Shown: positions 1-8,024 of the stretch, one piece after another | Position numbering within the stretch: position 1 is the first letter of the stretch | Layout: each line of letters opens with the position of its first letter | Assembly (NCBI GenBank): GCA_046542845.1 | Contig: JBKHAN010000047.1 | Span: 1 to 22,664 of the forward strand | Length of the DNA: 22,664 bases | Source: SKKC01 sp046542845 | Lineage (GTDB): Bacteria > Spirochaetota > Spirochaetia > DSM-27196 > SKKC01 | Reading direction: 5' to 3' | Program-made: the position numbers and the translations under genes | The notes under the pieces: generated by a model | What the model was told of the DNA's origin: nothing | Seen by the model: only the letters and a program-made list of their open reading frames with translations | Databases searched by the model: none

Positions 1-55
1 AACCTTGTTTCCCTCACTCTTCTCACGGCACTCTCTCACCGCTACACTTTTATCC

Positions 56-865
56 ATGTCCACTACCAGGTCTCCCAAAGAGGCTGCGCTCGACAGACGG
101 CTGCTCGAGCTGCTGCCCGATACCCTGACTGACATCGCACAGAAGATGCTGAATGATGACGAAATCAGAGCGCTTCAGGATTACTCCAACATCGTGAGCA
201 TCAAACGTCTCGGTTACAATGATCACGGACCGGTACACATGCGCATTGTCGCGAAAAACGCACTGAAGTTTGCCAACCTGCTGCACGTGGCGGGAATTCC
301 GTTGAGCCTCGAAGTCGAAGGAATCGGTTCATTCGAGGACAGCGTTTTCGCAGTGTTTACCGCGGCCCTCCTGCACGACATCGGCATGAGCATGACCCGG
401 CAGGATCACGAGCGTCACTCGATCCTGCTCGGGAAGCCTATTATCGAGCGCTTTCTGCAGCAGTGGTGTCCCGATGACCTGCCGAAGCAGGTAATCCTGC
501 GGTCGCTGATCTGCGAGTGCATAATCGGACACATGGCGATGGTGCGCATTCACTCGCTTGAGGCGGGTCTTATTCTCGCTGCAGACGGGTGCGACATGGA
601 AAAGGGACGGGCGCGTATTCCGCTTTTGATCAATACCGAAGCACGACTTGGGGATATCCATAAGTACAGTTCGGCAGCCGTCGAGCGGGTATTTATCACC
701 GCGGGCGAAGAAAAGCCCATAGCAATAGAGATCCTCATGTCGGCGTCGGTCGGTCTGTTTCAGATCGAGGAGGTTCTCTCTCCGAAGCTGACTGTGAGTC
801 CGGCACGACCATACATTGAACTGTATTCCAGAATCCGGGACGAGGAACGGAGACGATACCTGTAA
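56..865 (+). CDS. HD-domain metal-dependent phosphohydrolase-like protein
   Basis: Predicted cytoplasmic protein of 269 residues of the HD superfamily, whose members usually hydrolyse phosphate esters of nucleotides; the substrate cannot be told from sequence. Candidate metal ligands lie in the HD order: H57 and H61 (NDHGPVH), the H107-D108 pair in ALLHDIGMS, H118/H121 in DHERHS, H159 in IIGHM, and D177/D180 in AADGCDMEKGRAR. No signal peptide or membrane segment is seen. I chose the ATG at 56. The frame stays open to the left window edge and an in-frame TTG exists at 5, so a longer N-terminus or a start outside the window is possible. It converges with the MarR gene, with only 24 bp between the stops, and shows no clear functional link to the glucan operon. 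The superfamily call is firm; the function is unknown. Confidence 0.8.
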   Translation: MSTTRSPKEAALDRRLLELLPDTLTDIAQKMLNDDEIRALQDYSNIVSIKRLGYNDHGPVHMRIVAKNALKFANLLHVAGIPLSLEVEGIGSFEDSVFAVFTAALLHDIGMSMTRQDHERHSILLGKPIIERFLQQWCPDDLPKQVILRSLICECIIGHMAMVRIHSLEAGLILAADGCDMEKGRARIPLLINTEARLGDIHKYSSAAVERVFITAGEEKPIAIEILMSASVGLFQIEEVLSPKLTVSPARPYIELYSRIRDEERRRYL

Positions 866-889
866 GCGGTGACTCCCTTTCGGGTGCAA

Positions 890-1351
890 TCATGATTCGT
901 ACAGATTCTTCAAGCCACCAAGCATAGCCATCCAGCGCAATCTTCCCACTCGGTCCATGGTCTCTGTCTGAGCTTCTTTCCACCTGGGAAGGTTATCATC
1001 AAGCGACTGAACACCGGCTTCGGTCAGGCGATAGTCCCTGAATCGTTTGTCTGTACCCGGCTCGGTTCGAACGAGCCCGAGGCGATCGAGCGCCTGCATG
1101 TTGCGGGTGACCGTGCTGACTTCCGAACTCAACTGTTCGGACAGGGTGCCGGTAGAAAGAGGCTGATTAACCGCCAGGGTTAACAGGATCGCGAACTGCG
1201 AGGAGGTAATTCGCGCGTCCCGGAACGATGCTTCAAACAGTCGACTGACGACCTTCTGCGCACGGCGAAGGGTATACCCGGGACAGAATGACTCAATTTG
1301 TTTCAGCTCGCGGGTCAATTCTTTCGAAATTACCGGCTCCTGGCTGCTCAT
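890..1351 (-). CDS. MarR-family winged-helix transcriptional regulator
   Basis: A 153-residue cytoplasmic DNA-binding protein with typical MarR layout: an N-terminal dimerisation helix, a winged helix at about residues 48-112 with recognition helix SEVSTVTRNMQALDRLGLV (77-95), a wing containing the DKRFRDYRLT stretch, and a C-terminal dimerisation helix. MarR proteins usually bind palindromes in their own and divergent promoters and let go on binding a small ligand. The ATG at 1351 is preferred. An in-frame TTG at 1390 would add 13 residues but has no ribosome-binding site and would fall on a perfect palindrome at 1382-1391 that fits an operator better. The gene is divergent from the sugar-uptake operon, about 250 bp from its leader ORF, so it may regulate itself, that operon, or both. 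Ligand unknown. Confidence 0.85.
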   Translation of the reverse strand: MSSQEPVISKELTRELKQIESFCPGYTLRRAQKVVSRLFEASFRDARITSSQFAILLTLAVNQPLSTGTLSEQLSSEVSTVTRNMQALDRLGLVRTEPGTDKRFRDYRLTEAGVQSLDDNLPRWKEAQTETMDRVGRLRWMAMLGGLKNLYES

Positions 1352-1602
1352 GTCTTCAAAACTATACTCCGAAGCCAATTCTTTGTACAAACAAATAACG
1401 GGGTTTGATGTTCAATCGCGGAGTATTTCGGCTTCGCGCACGCGATTCTGCGTTTTCGGGCAACGGACGAGGGAACCGCCCTGTTCTGCTACGCGGGTTC
1501 ATTCAAAAAAAAGGTCGTTCCGCCGTGTATTCGTCGTTGACAGATTGCCGAACTGGCCTGAGTATATAGTTGGATGCAGAAACCAACGAACAGGAGGTAT
1601 GA
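1352..1602. promoter_or_regulatory. Divergent promoter region between marR-like gene and glucan operon
   Basis: This region holds the control signals of two divergent units. On the plus strand a perfect TTGACA lies at 1537-1542 and TATATA at 1563-1568, but the 20-bp spacing is longer than the usual 16-18, so the promoter is a weak candidate and may need an activator. Inverted repeats are present: AATCGCG at 1414-1420 with CGCGATT at 1441-1447, and GGTTCATTC at 1496-1504 with its exact complement GAATGAACC at 1601-1609, which covers the leader-ORF start. A run of eight A at 1505-1512 may bend the DNA. Confidence 0.35.
1382..1391. promoter_or_regulatory. Palindrome, candidate MarR operator
   Basis: TTTGTACAAA is a perfect 10-bp palindrome about 30 bp upstream of the preferred MarR start. 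A second dyad, TTGA-TGT-TCAA, lies at 1405-1415. Both sit where an autoregulatory operator would be expected. The assignment is positional only. Confidence 0.35.
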
Positions 1603-1686
1603 ATGAACCACACACAGTGCACAGCCGGCATCCAGAAGGGAACACGGCAACCCGACGATACACACGTAATAAGGAGAATCGCATGA
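1603..1686 (+). CDS. Short leader ORF (27 aa) coupled to the sugar-binding protein gene
   Basis: An ATG at 1603 follows a near-perfect ribosome-binding site, AGGAGGT at 1592-1598, with 4 nt between. It opens a 27-residue ORF (MNHTQCTAGIQKG... ending VIRRIA). Its TGA at 1684-1686 overlaps the ATG of the binding-protein gene at 1683 in an ATGA arrangement, so termination on the small ORF could feed reinitiation at the main gene, which also has its own AAGGAG. The peptide has no membrane segment and no run of one codon of the kind seen in classic attenuators. It may be a translated leader rather than a functional protein. An in-frame extension of the binding protein (ATG 1599) is less likely because only 1-2 nt separate it from the same ribosome-binding site. 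Confidence 0.4.
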   Translation: MNHTQCTAGIQKGTRQPDDTHVIRRIA

Positions 1687-2963
1687 TTCGCAAAATCACA
1701 GTTTTTATTGCATTTATGGCACTCGTAGCTCCGGCAGTGTTTGCCGGCGGTCAGGCTGAAACCGGAGAGGTCCCGCCCTTTGACCCTGACCAGACCTACA
1801 ACCTGACGCTCGGCGCATTTGGAGACCTTGAGGCGGCGTATCAGGAGGTATTCGACTCCGAAGAGTTTCAGGAGGCGTATCCAAACATTAATATCACCTT
1901 TCAGTCGGGTGGACATGCCGACCATCACAATCGTCTGACCACGTCGATCGCTGCCGGCGAACGTACCAACGACATTGAGTCGCTCGAAGTCGAGTTTATC
2001 GCGCAGTTCGTCGAACAGGGAGATGCGCTCGTCGATCTGAACGAAGCGCCGTACAACGCGCAGGATGATATCGGAGATCTCGCTGATTTCGCAGTCGCGC
2101 AGGGTCAGACCCGCGAGGGCGAGCAGGTTGCTATCCCGGTAGACATCGCACCGGCGGTGCTGTTCTATCGCGCGGACCTGGCCGAAGAAGCGGGTGCAAA
2201 CTTCGAAGGCCTTGCTGACTGGGACGAGTTCATCGAAGAGTCACGAAAGGTCACCGGCGACGGTCGGTTTGCGGTCCCGAATGCGGCCGACGTAGCCAAT
2301 ATTCCGCTGTCGGGTGGAAAAGGCGGCTGGTTGTCAGATGAAGGTGAGATACTTGAGCCGCGCGAACGGTTCATGGAGGCCCTTGAGCTCGTCCGAGACG
2401 TTCGAGAGGCGGGAATAGACGCAGAGCTTGGCGCGTGGTCGGGTCCCTGGACCGAGTCTTTCTCCAACGGTAACGTCGTAGCCATGCCGAATGGTGCGTG
2501 GTGGGGTGGAGCGCTTCGAACCTGGGTTGCTCCTGAGGTTGAAGACTGGCGTGTAACCTACCTTCCCGGCCGTGCCATGTCCTCGCTCGGCGGAACGTAT
2601 CTTTCCATCCCCGCGACCGTTCCGGTGGAAAATCGTGCAGCAGCATGGGAAGTGATCAAGTACCTGACCACTACCGAGCACGCGCAGCTTACCACCTTCG
2701 CCGAGATCGACGCGTTTCCTGCGCTGACGACGACCTACGATGCTCCGGTCATGAGCGAGCCGGTACCGTACTTTGGCAACGAACCCGTCCGCGAGATTTT
2801 CGCCGATGTGGCGCTGAATATGCCGAACCTGACGGTTTCCGAGTTCGACAACGTCATTGTCAGCATCTGGGGATCCGTAGTAGGCGAGGTCGTTGATGGC
2901 GACCTGACACCGGAAGAAGGCTACGAGCAGGCACTGCGTCAGATCCGTGCCACGATTGACTGA
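1683..2963 (+). CDS. ABC sugar importer, exported solute-binding protein (first system)
   Basis: A 426-residue extracytoplasmic solute-binding protein of the carbohydrate (MalE/COG1653-like) class. The signal peptide is MIRKITVFIAFMALVAPAVFA, with a predicted signal-peptidase I cut before GGQAE. This alanine-glycine start without a lipobox cysteine is common in spirochaetal and Thermotoga-like sugar-binding proteins. Start ATG 1683 has AAGGAG at 1671-1676. Long upstream read-through in this frame lacks signal-peptide logic and was rejected. The binding fold is supported by VLFYRADLAEEAG, the DWDEFIEESRKV segment, and a C-terminal AAWEVIKYLTT helix region. It heads an operon with two permeases, a phosphorylase, GH30 and GH16, so its ligand is probably a beta-glucan oligosaccharide (inference). 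The class is firm; the ligand is not read from the sequence. Confidence 0.92.
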   Translation: MIRKITVFIAFMALVAPAVFAGGQAETGEVPPFDPDQTYNLTLGAFGDLEAAYQEVFDSEEFQEAYPNINITFQSGGHADHHNRLTTSIAAGERTNDIESLEVEFIAQFVEQGDALVDLNEAPYNAQDDIGDLADFAVAQGQTREGEQVAIPVDIAPAVLFYRADLAEEAGANFEGLADWDEFIEESRKVTGDGRFAVPNAADVANIPLSGGKGGWLSDEGEILEPRERFMEALELVRDVREAGIDAELGAWSGPWTESFSNGNVVAMPNGAWWGGALRTWVAPEVEDWRVTYLPGRAMSSLGGTYLSIPATVPVENRAAAWEVIKYLTTTEHAQLTTFAEIDAFPALTTTYDAPVMSEPVPYFGNEPVREIFADVALNMPNLTVSEFDNVIVSIWGSVVGEVVDGDLTPEEGYEQALRQIRATID

Positions 2964-2986
2964 CATCACAAAAGGAAGCGGCTCCG

Positions 2987-3018
2987 GGAATGGCCCGGGG
3001 CCGGGCCATCGGTATTCC
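2987..3018 (+). repeat. GC-rich hairpin between binding-protein and permease genes
   Basis: ATGGCCCG (2990-2997) pairs exactly with CGGGCCAT (3002-3009) around a 4-nt loop. An outer GGAAT (2987-2991) can pair with ATTCC (3014-3018), with a small asymmetry. No T-run follows. The position just after the binding-protein stop suits an mRNA 3'-end stabiliser or partial terminator that keeps binding protein in excess over permeases. Confidence 0.6.
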
Positions 3019-3033
3019 AAAGGGAGGAGAGCA

Positions 3034-3888
3034 GTGAACACGCTCCCGTCAAAACTTTCCAGCGGTATCAAGAACCTGCTATTGTATTCAGTCCTGTCGT
3101 TTTTTGCTGTGCTGTTCTTTTTCCCGTTCTATTACATGTTTATTATTGCGTCGCACCCGCGATCAACCATTTTCGCAATGCCACCGAATATCTGGTTCGG
3201 AGGCGAACTTCTGAATAATCTGCGGCAGCTGCTCGTTGTGCAGCAGCACATTCCCTACCTGCAGAACTATCTGAACAGCGTCATTATTGCTGTCGTCTCT
3301 GTAGCTGCGGTGCTGTTTTTCTGCACCATGGGCGGATTTGCTCTCGCCAAGTACGAATTCAAGTTCAAGAAATACGTGTTCTTTTTCATTCTTTCAACGA
3401 TCGCATTTCCACCGTTTCTGAACATTATTCCATTCTACAGAATGATGGCCACTTTCGGGTGGATTAACCAGTGGCGCGCACTCATTGTACCAGGCATGGC
3501 CAATGCGATGGGGATCTTCCTAATGCGTCAGTTTCTGGAAGAGTCGATTCCCAACGATCTGTTGGACGCAGCACGTATAGACGGACTGAACGAGTTTCGC
3601 ATTCTGGTGCGAGTCGTGTTTCCGCTCGCAAAGCCCGGCATGGGCGTTCTCGCGATCATTACGTTCATCGGTTCGTGGAACAATTTTATGGGCCCGCTCG
3701 TGCTCATTCCCGCGAGGGCTCGTACGACCCTGCCTGTTGCGCTGAACACACTGAACAACCTTGCATTTGGCGAGTTTGGAATGATTTACGCAGGAACTGC
3801 CATGGCGATTCTGCCACTGCTGATCGTGTTTTTTATCGCATCGAAGCAGTTCATCGCCGGCCTGACTGCCGGAAGCTTAAAAGGATAG
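3034..3888 (+). CDS. ABC sugar importer permease, MalG-type (first system)
   Basis: A 284-residue inner-membrane permease of the carbohydrate ABC importer MalG (COG0395-like) type. It has about six hydrophobic segments, starting near residues 15-38 (SVLSFFAVLFFFPFYYMF). The cytoplasmic EAA loop that docks the ATPase is at about 178-200 (DAARIDGLNEFRILVRVVFPLAKPG). Start is the GTG at 3034, because GGGAGG at 3022-3027 is correctly spaced; an ATG upstream at 2947 would overlap the binding-protein gene and lacks such a site. The MalG-type gene precedes the MalF-type gene, the reverse of the common order and of the second importer in this window. No ATP-binding subunit gene is present, so a shared ATPase elsewhere is expected (inference). 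Confidence 0.92.
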   Translation: MNTLPSKLSSGIKNLLLYSVLSFFAVLFFFPFYYMFIIASHPRSTIFAMPPNIWFGGELLNNLRQLLVVQQHIPYLQNYLNSVIIAVVSVAAVLFFCTMGGFALAKYEFKFKKYVFFFILSTIAFPPFLNIIPFYRMMATFGWINQWRALIVPGMANAMGIFLMRQFLEESIPNDLLDAARIDGLNEFRILVRVVFPLAKPGMGVLAIITFIGSWNNFMGPLVLIPARARTTLPVALNTLNNLAFGEFGMIYAGTAMAILPLLIVFFIASKQFIAGLTAGSLKG

Positions 3889-3895
3889 ATGCTAT

Positions 3896-4831
3896 ATGAG
3901 TACACATGTACCTGAACGCCCCTCCCTGTGGGAGCGGATTGGATTCAATCCGAAAGTCGCGCCGTACTTTTTCATTAGCCCGTTTTTCATACTTTTTCTG
4001 ATTTTCGGACTGTACCCGATCGGCTATTCGGCTTACATATCCCTTTTTGACGCACGGCTTGCCGGAAACCGTGGTTTTGTGGGACTCGATAACTTCACCC
4101 GCCTGTTCACGGTGGATGAGTTTTTCTCCAAGGCCATGGTCAACACCTTCATTCTGCTGATTTTCGGTTCGCTGCTGCAGCACTTGATCGCCATACCGCT
4201 TGCTATCATGGTGAACAATCCTCGAACCCGCGGCCGCCACGTCATAAAGGCGCTGTTTTTCGCGCCTTACATTACCAGTTCGGTCGCCGCGGTTATCATT
4301 TTCGGCATGGTCTTTGACCAGAACTACGGGTTTCTGAACTGGGTCCTGGAAGGGCTGTTCGGGATAGAAGAGGGGTTCCGCTGGCTCACGCGCGGAGGCC
4401 CGATCAAGGCGGCGATAGCCATCATGCTTAACTGGCGCTTTGTCGGTTTCAATATGGTCCTGTATCTCGCGGGGCTCCAGTCTATCCCGGGCGAGCTGTA
4501 CGAAGCGGCGGCAATAGACGGGGCCTCAAGCACGCAACAGCATCGCTATGTCACGCTTCCGCTCCTTCTGCCGGTGATCTTCTTTGCGGTGAGTCTCAGC
4601 ATCATCGGCGGGTTCCAGCTCTTCGAAGAACCCTTCGTCCTGCTTGGTGGAACCTACGGAGCGTTTGGAGGACCCGGACAAGGCGGGCTGACGGCAGCCT
4701 ATTACATCATGTGGCTTGGCTTCGGCACCGGACGTCTCGGACGCGGTTCGGCTGTCGCGTGGATTCTGTTTCTGGTCATTATCCTCTTTACCTTCGTGAA
4801 CAGGGTCATTACGAATCGCCTTCGGGCATAG
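3896..4831 (+). CDS. ABC sugar importer permease, MalF-type (first system)
   Basis: A 311-residue inner-membrane permease of the MalF (COG1175-like) type, partner of the MalG-type subunit just upstream (7-nt gap). The N-terminal KVAPYFFISPFFILFLIFGLYPIG is the usual first membrane segment, and GFVGLDNFTRLF is the typical periplasmic lead to the core. The EAA loop is at 203-226 (EAAAIDGASSTQQHRYVTLP). A glycine-rich segment, LLGGTYGAFGGPGQGG, lies where such permeases carry the GGP motif in a periplasmic loop. Start ATG 3896 has AAGGA at 3881-3885, 10 nt upstream. The operon position implies it transports the oligosaccharides that the downstream phosphorylase and GH30 act on. Confidence 0.92.
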   Translation: MSTHVPERPSLWERIGFNPKVAPYFFISPFFILFLIFGLYPIGYSAYISLFDARLAGNRGFVGLDNFTRLFTVDEFFSKAMVNTFILLIFGSLLQHLIAIPLAIMVNNPRTRGRHVIKALFFAPYITSSVAAVIIFGMVFDQNYGFLNWVLEGLFGIEEGFRWLTRGGPIKAAIAIMLNWRFVGFNMVLYLAGLQSIPGELYEAAAIDGASSTQQHRYVTLPLLLPVIFFAVSLSIIGGFQLFEEPFVLLGGTYGAFGGPGQGGLTAAYYIMWLGFGTGRLGRGSAVAWILFLVIILFTFVNRVITNRLRA

Positions 4832-4844
4832 GGCACGGGATATC

Positions 4845-7800
4845 ATGCAGGCTTTTCATCAATCTGATTACCACAGCCGACCGGCTTTCTCCGGGTTTCT
4901 TCCCGGGATCGCCGGTCTGCAGGGCACACCTATGTGGGTGTTTTACGTGAATCGCGGCCAGGGGGTTGTGAGTTTCGGCGTCGAGAGCAAAGACGGGAGC
5001 ATCGCCGAGTTCTACTCCGCAGCACATGCGTATCGCGCCGTCTCGGAGCGGGGGTTTCGCACGTTTCTGAAGACCTCGGCTTTAACCCGCGCGGTCACGA
5101 ATCGTGGCGTACCCGATGTCGAGGTATACGAACCATTCGCGGGCGAGGTACCGGGGGCCCATTCCGAGTTCGTGGTGCATGCGGACAGCGTGTCGCTGCG
5201 CGAGCGCAACGAGTCGCTTCGGCTCCAGGTGGATGTCGTGTACAGAACAATGCCGCATCGGGCAACGGCAGCGCTCGTAAGAGAACTTACCCTGACGAAC
5301 CTGTCGAATAGACCGCGCACCCTCGAGTGTATCGACGGGCTCCCCGCGCTGATTCCGGCGGGAATCGACCACGGCGCGCTGAAAAACATACCGACCACCG
5401 CGCAGGCGTGGATCAGGTCAAAGTCAGTGGGACGAAATGCGGCGCTTTACCGTGTCTCGGCGACGCTCGGGGACACCGCAGACGTCCGGCAGGTCACGCG
5501 CGTGCACTTTGCCGCAGGTTTTCTGTACGGCGGCGCTGCTGCACCCGGCGAGCTTCGCGTTATCTACGACCCCGACATCGCTTTTCAGCCACAGGGAGCC
5601 TTCCGTCTTACCAGTGAATTCGGCTGTTCCCGGATAGAGGATCTTCTGCTTCGACCGCAGTCGGACCGAGGCACGTTCCCGTCGGCACTCTTCGCCGGTC
5701 GCGTCGACATTGGCCCCGGGGAGGCGGTGCGGCTTGTGGAAGTGTACGGAGCTGCCGAGACGGAGGAGGCGTTTCACGACATATACGCGGACCTCGCACG
5801 CGATGATTTCGCTGCAGAAACCGCTGACGCCAACCGCGAAATTGTCGATGAAATCGCGGCGCTCTGTACGACCAGGACGGGGCTTCCCGAGTTCGACGCG
5901 TATTGCCGGCAGACGTTCATAGACAATGTGCTGCGAGGGGGGCTGCCGTATCTGGAACACACCTCCTCGGGCGACGTGTACCTACCGGTGTACTCGCGAA
6001 AACACGGTGATCTTGAGCGCGACTACAACTGGTTCGTGATACCACCGGAGTACTATTCGCAGGGATGGGGCAACTATCGCGACGTTCTTCAGAACCGCCG
6101 CTCCGACGTGTTCTTCGTCCCCCGCGTCGGCATGGAAAACCTCTGGGAGTTTGTGAGTCTGATACAGACGGACGGCTACAACCCCCTCGTCGTCAAGGGA
6201 CGCAGTTTTCGCCTGCCCGAATCATCGCGTGGTTTGATCCCGAAAACCATGACCGCCACGCTGACGCTTGTTTCATCCGGCGAGTTCTCCCCGGGCGCAC
6301 TCCTGCGAAGCATCGAACTCGAAGGGGTGCCGCGAAGCGAGGCGCGCACGCTTTTCGCGACCGTACTCGGTGCCTGCGAAGCGGTCGTGAATGCCGAGCA
6401 CGGAGAGGGATTCTGGATCGATCACTGGGTCTATATAAACGATCTTCTCGAAAACTGTCTTGCCGTGTTTGCAGACCAGGCTCAGAAGCTTTTATGGGAT
6501 GAGCCGGTCTACCCCTATTACCGCGGGGGCCGCTTCGTTCTGCCCCGCCACCGGAAGTGGGCGGTTGTCGGAGGGACGGTGCGGCAGTATACGGCGGTCG
6601 ACGAGCCGGCCGAGTCGGATCCCGAAACAGATTGCTGGATGCGCGACGCTGAGGGCAGGATTTTCAAGGCGTCACTCGGCGAGAAGCTCCTTGGCCTCGC
6701 CGCGGTGAAGTTTGTTACCCGCGATGCGTTCGGCATAGGCGTCGAGATGGAAGCGGGGAAACCCGGCTGGTACGACGCGCTGAACGGGCTGCCCGGCATG
6801 CTCGGGTCGTCACTGCCGGAATCCTGGGAACTTCTGCGGCTCCTTCGCACGCTTTCGGCAGGAGTCGATGCGGCCGGATGGGATGCCCTGCCGCTCCCGG
6901 AAGAGATTACACAGCTGTACGAGATTATCACGTCGGTGCTTCGCATGCCTGCTGAAACCGACGCAGACCTGCACGCTCGCTGGGACCGCATGGCGAGCGC
7001 GCGGGAAGCGTACCGCGAGGACACACGCGAGGGTTTCTCGGGTGCACGCGAACCTGTTACGCGGGAAGAGCTCGCGTCGCTTCTCCGGAGCATGCAGGAC
7101 GATGTACGCGCCGGCCTCAGGCGCGGGCGCGACCGCTCGGGGGTTGCCTACCCGACCTACCTCGTGGTTTCCCCGAACGATACCGCTGAGCTTCGTCGCT
7201 TTCTGGCCGAGGGCGACGGCGGTGAGGCGCTGAACTTCGATCTGCGACCGCTTCCGCTCTTTCTTGAGGGCATGACCAAGGCGCTGTTCGTTGAAACAGA
7301 CCCCGCAGAGCGTACACGGATACACGACACGGTCATGGAGAGCGACTTGTACGACCGGAAGCTTCGTATGCTTCGCGTCAACGCACCGCTTGAACGCGAG
7401 TCACACGAGATCGGCCGGGCCCGGGCATTCACGCCGGGCTGGCTTGAAAACGGATCGATCTGGCTGCACATGGAATACAAGTATCTCCTGGCGCTGCTGC
7501 ATGCGGGCATGTATACCGAGTTCTGGTCCATTGCAAAAACTGCACTTGTTCCGTTCATGGATCCGGATGTCTACGGGCGAAGTATACATGAGAACTCAAG
7601 CTTCATTGCTTCAAGCCTGCATCCCGACGCGAGGCTGCACGGCCGGGGTTTTGTGGCGAGGCTCTCCGGGTCGACCGCAGAGTTTGTCAGTATCTGGATT
7701 GTGATGTTTTTCGGCCCTCGGGTCTTCCGTCTGGACGGGGGCGCGCTGCAGGCGGTGTTCGAGCCCTTCATACCGGAAGAGCTTTTCGATGGGTCGGATC

Positions 7801-8024
7801 GCTTGTCCTGCCGCTTTATGCACCGCACGACCGTTACCTATCTGAACCCGACACGGGCACACATCGTCCCGGGTGGTCCGGTGCAGCCGGCGCGCATGGC
7901 GCTTACCCTGAAAGACGGCAGCGGTGTGGAGATAGCGGGAAATACGCTGCCCCCGCCGTATGCGGCCATGCTGCGCGATGGTGGTCTATCGGCCATCGAG
8001 ATAACCCTCGGAGGTAACGCATGA
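4845..8024 (+). CDS. Clan GH-Q (GH94/GH149/GH161-like) phosphorylase, probably for beta-glucan oligosaccharides
   Basis: A 1059-residue cytoplasmic enzyme without signal peptide. The N-terminal part (SGFLPGIAGLQG, MWVFYVNRGQGVVSFG) and the SRKHGDLERDYNWFVIPPEY / WGNYRDVLQNRRSD stretch (D413) are typical of long inverting cellobiose/beta-glucan phosphorylase-like proteins. GEGFWIDHW (D526) is the best candidate for the general-acid aspartate region. HENSSFIAS and HGRGFVARLSGSTAEF follow near the end of the barrel. Expected layout is an N-terminal beta-sandwich, a helical (alpha/alpha)6 barrel and a C-terminal beta domain. The family reaction is phosphorolysis of a beta-linked glucan end, giving alpha-glucose 1-phosphate. 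The length (over 1000 residues, against about 800 for GH94 cellobiose phosphorylase) and the neighbours GH16 and GH30 favour beta-1,3-oligoglucan as substrate; this is inference. Start ATG 4845 has only a weak GGGA; a later in-frame ATG at 4932 would remove conserved residues. The stop overlaps the GH30 start (ATGA). Confidence 0.85.
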   Translation: MQAFHQSDYHSRPAFSGFLPGIAGLQGTPMWVFYVNRGQGVVSFGVESKDGSIAEFYSAAHAYRAVSERGFRTFLKTSALTRAVTNRGVPDVEVYEPFAGEVPGAHSEFVVHADSVSLRERNESLRLQVDVVYRTMPHRATAALVRELTLTNLSNRPRTLECIDGLPALIPAGIDHGALKNIPTTAQAWIRSKSVGRNAALYRVSATLGDTADVRQVTRVHFAAGFLYGGAAAPGELRVIYDPDIAFQPQGAFRLTSEFGCSRIEDLLLRPQSDRGTFPSALFAGRVDIGPGEAVRLVEVYGAAETEEAFHDIYADLARDDFAAETADANREIVDEIAALCTTRTGLPEFDAYCRQTFIDNVLRGGLPYLEHTSSGDVYLPVYSRKHGDLERDYNWFVIPPEYYSQGWGNYRDVLQNRRSDVFFVPRVGMENLWEFVSLIQTDGYNPLVVKGRSFRLPESSRGLIPKTMTATLTLVSSGEFSPGALLRSIELEGVPRSEARTLFATVLGACEAVVNAEHGEGFWIDHWVYINDLLENCLAVFADQAQKLLWDEPVYPYYRGGRFVLPRHRKWAVVGGTVRQYTAVDEPAESDPETDCWMRDAEGRIFKASLGEKLLGLAAVKFVTRDAFGIGVEMEAGKPGWYDALNGLPGMLGSSLPESWELLRLLRTLSAGVDAAGWDALPLPEEITQLYEIITSVLRMPAETDADLHARWDRMASAREAYREDTREGFSGAREPVTREELASLLRSMQDDVRAGLRRGRDRSGVAYPTYLVVSPNDTAELRRFLAEGDGGEALNFDLRPLPLFLEGMTKALFVETDPAERTRIHDTVMESDLYDRKLRMLRVNAPLERESHEIGRARAFTPGWLENGSIWLHMEYKYLLALLHAGMYTEFWSIAKTALVPFMDPDVYGRSIHENSSFIASSLHPDARLHGRGFVARLSGSTAEFVSIWIVMFFGPRVFRLDGGALQAVFEPFIPEELFDGSDRLSCRFMHRTTVTYLNPTRAHIVPGGPVQPARMALTLKDGSGVEIAGNTLPPPYAAMLRDGGLSAIEITLGGNA

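Noticed and set aside
1350..1682. A long N-terminal extension of the first sugar-binding protein.
   Set aside because: It would bury the signal peptide 111 residues inside the protein; ATG 1683 has its own ribosome-binding site.
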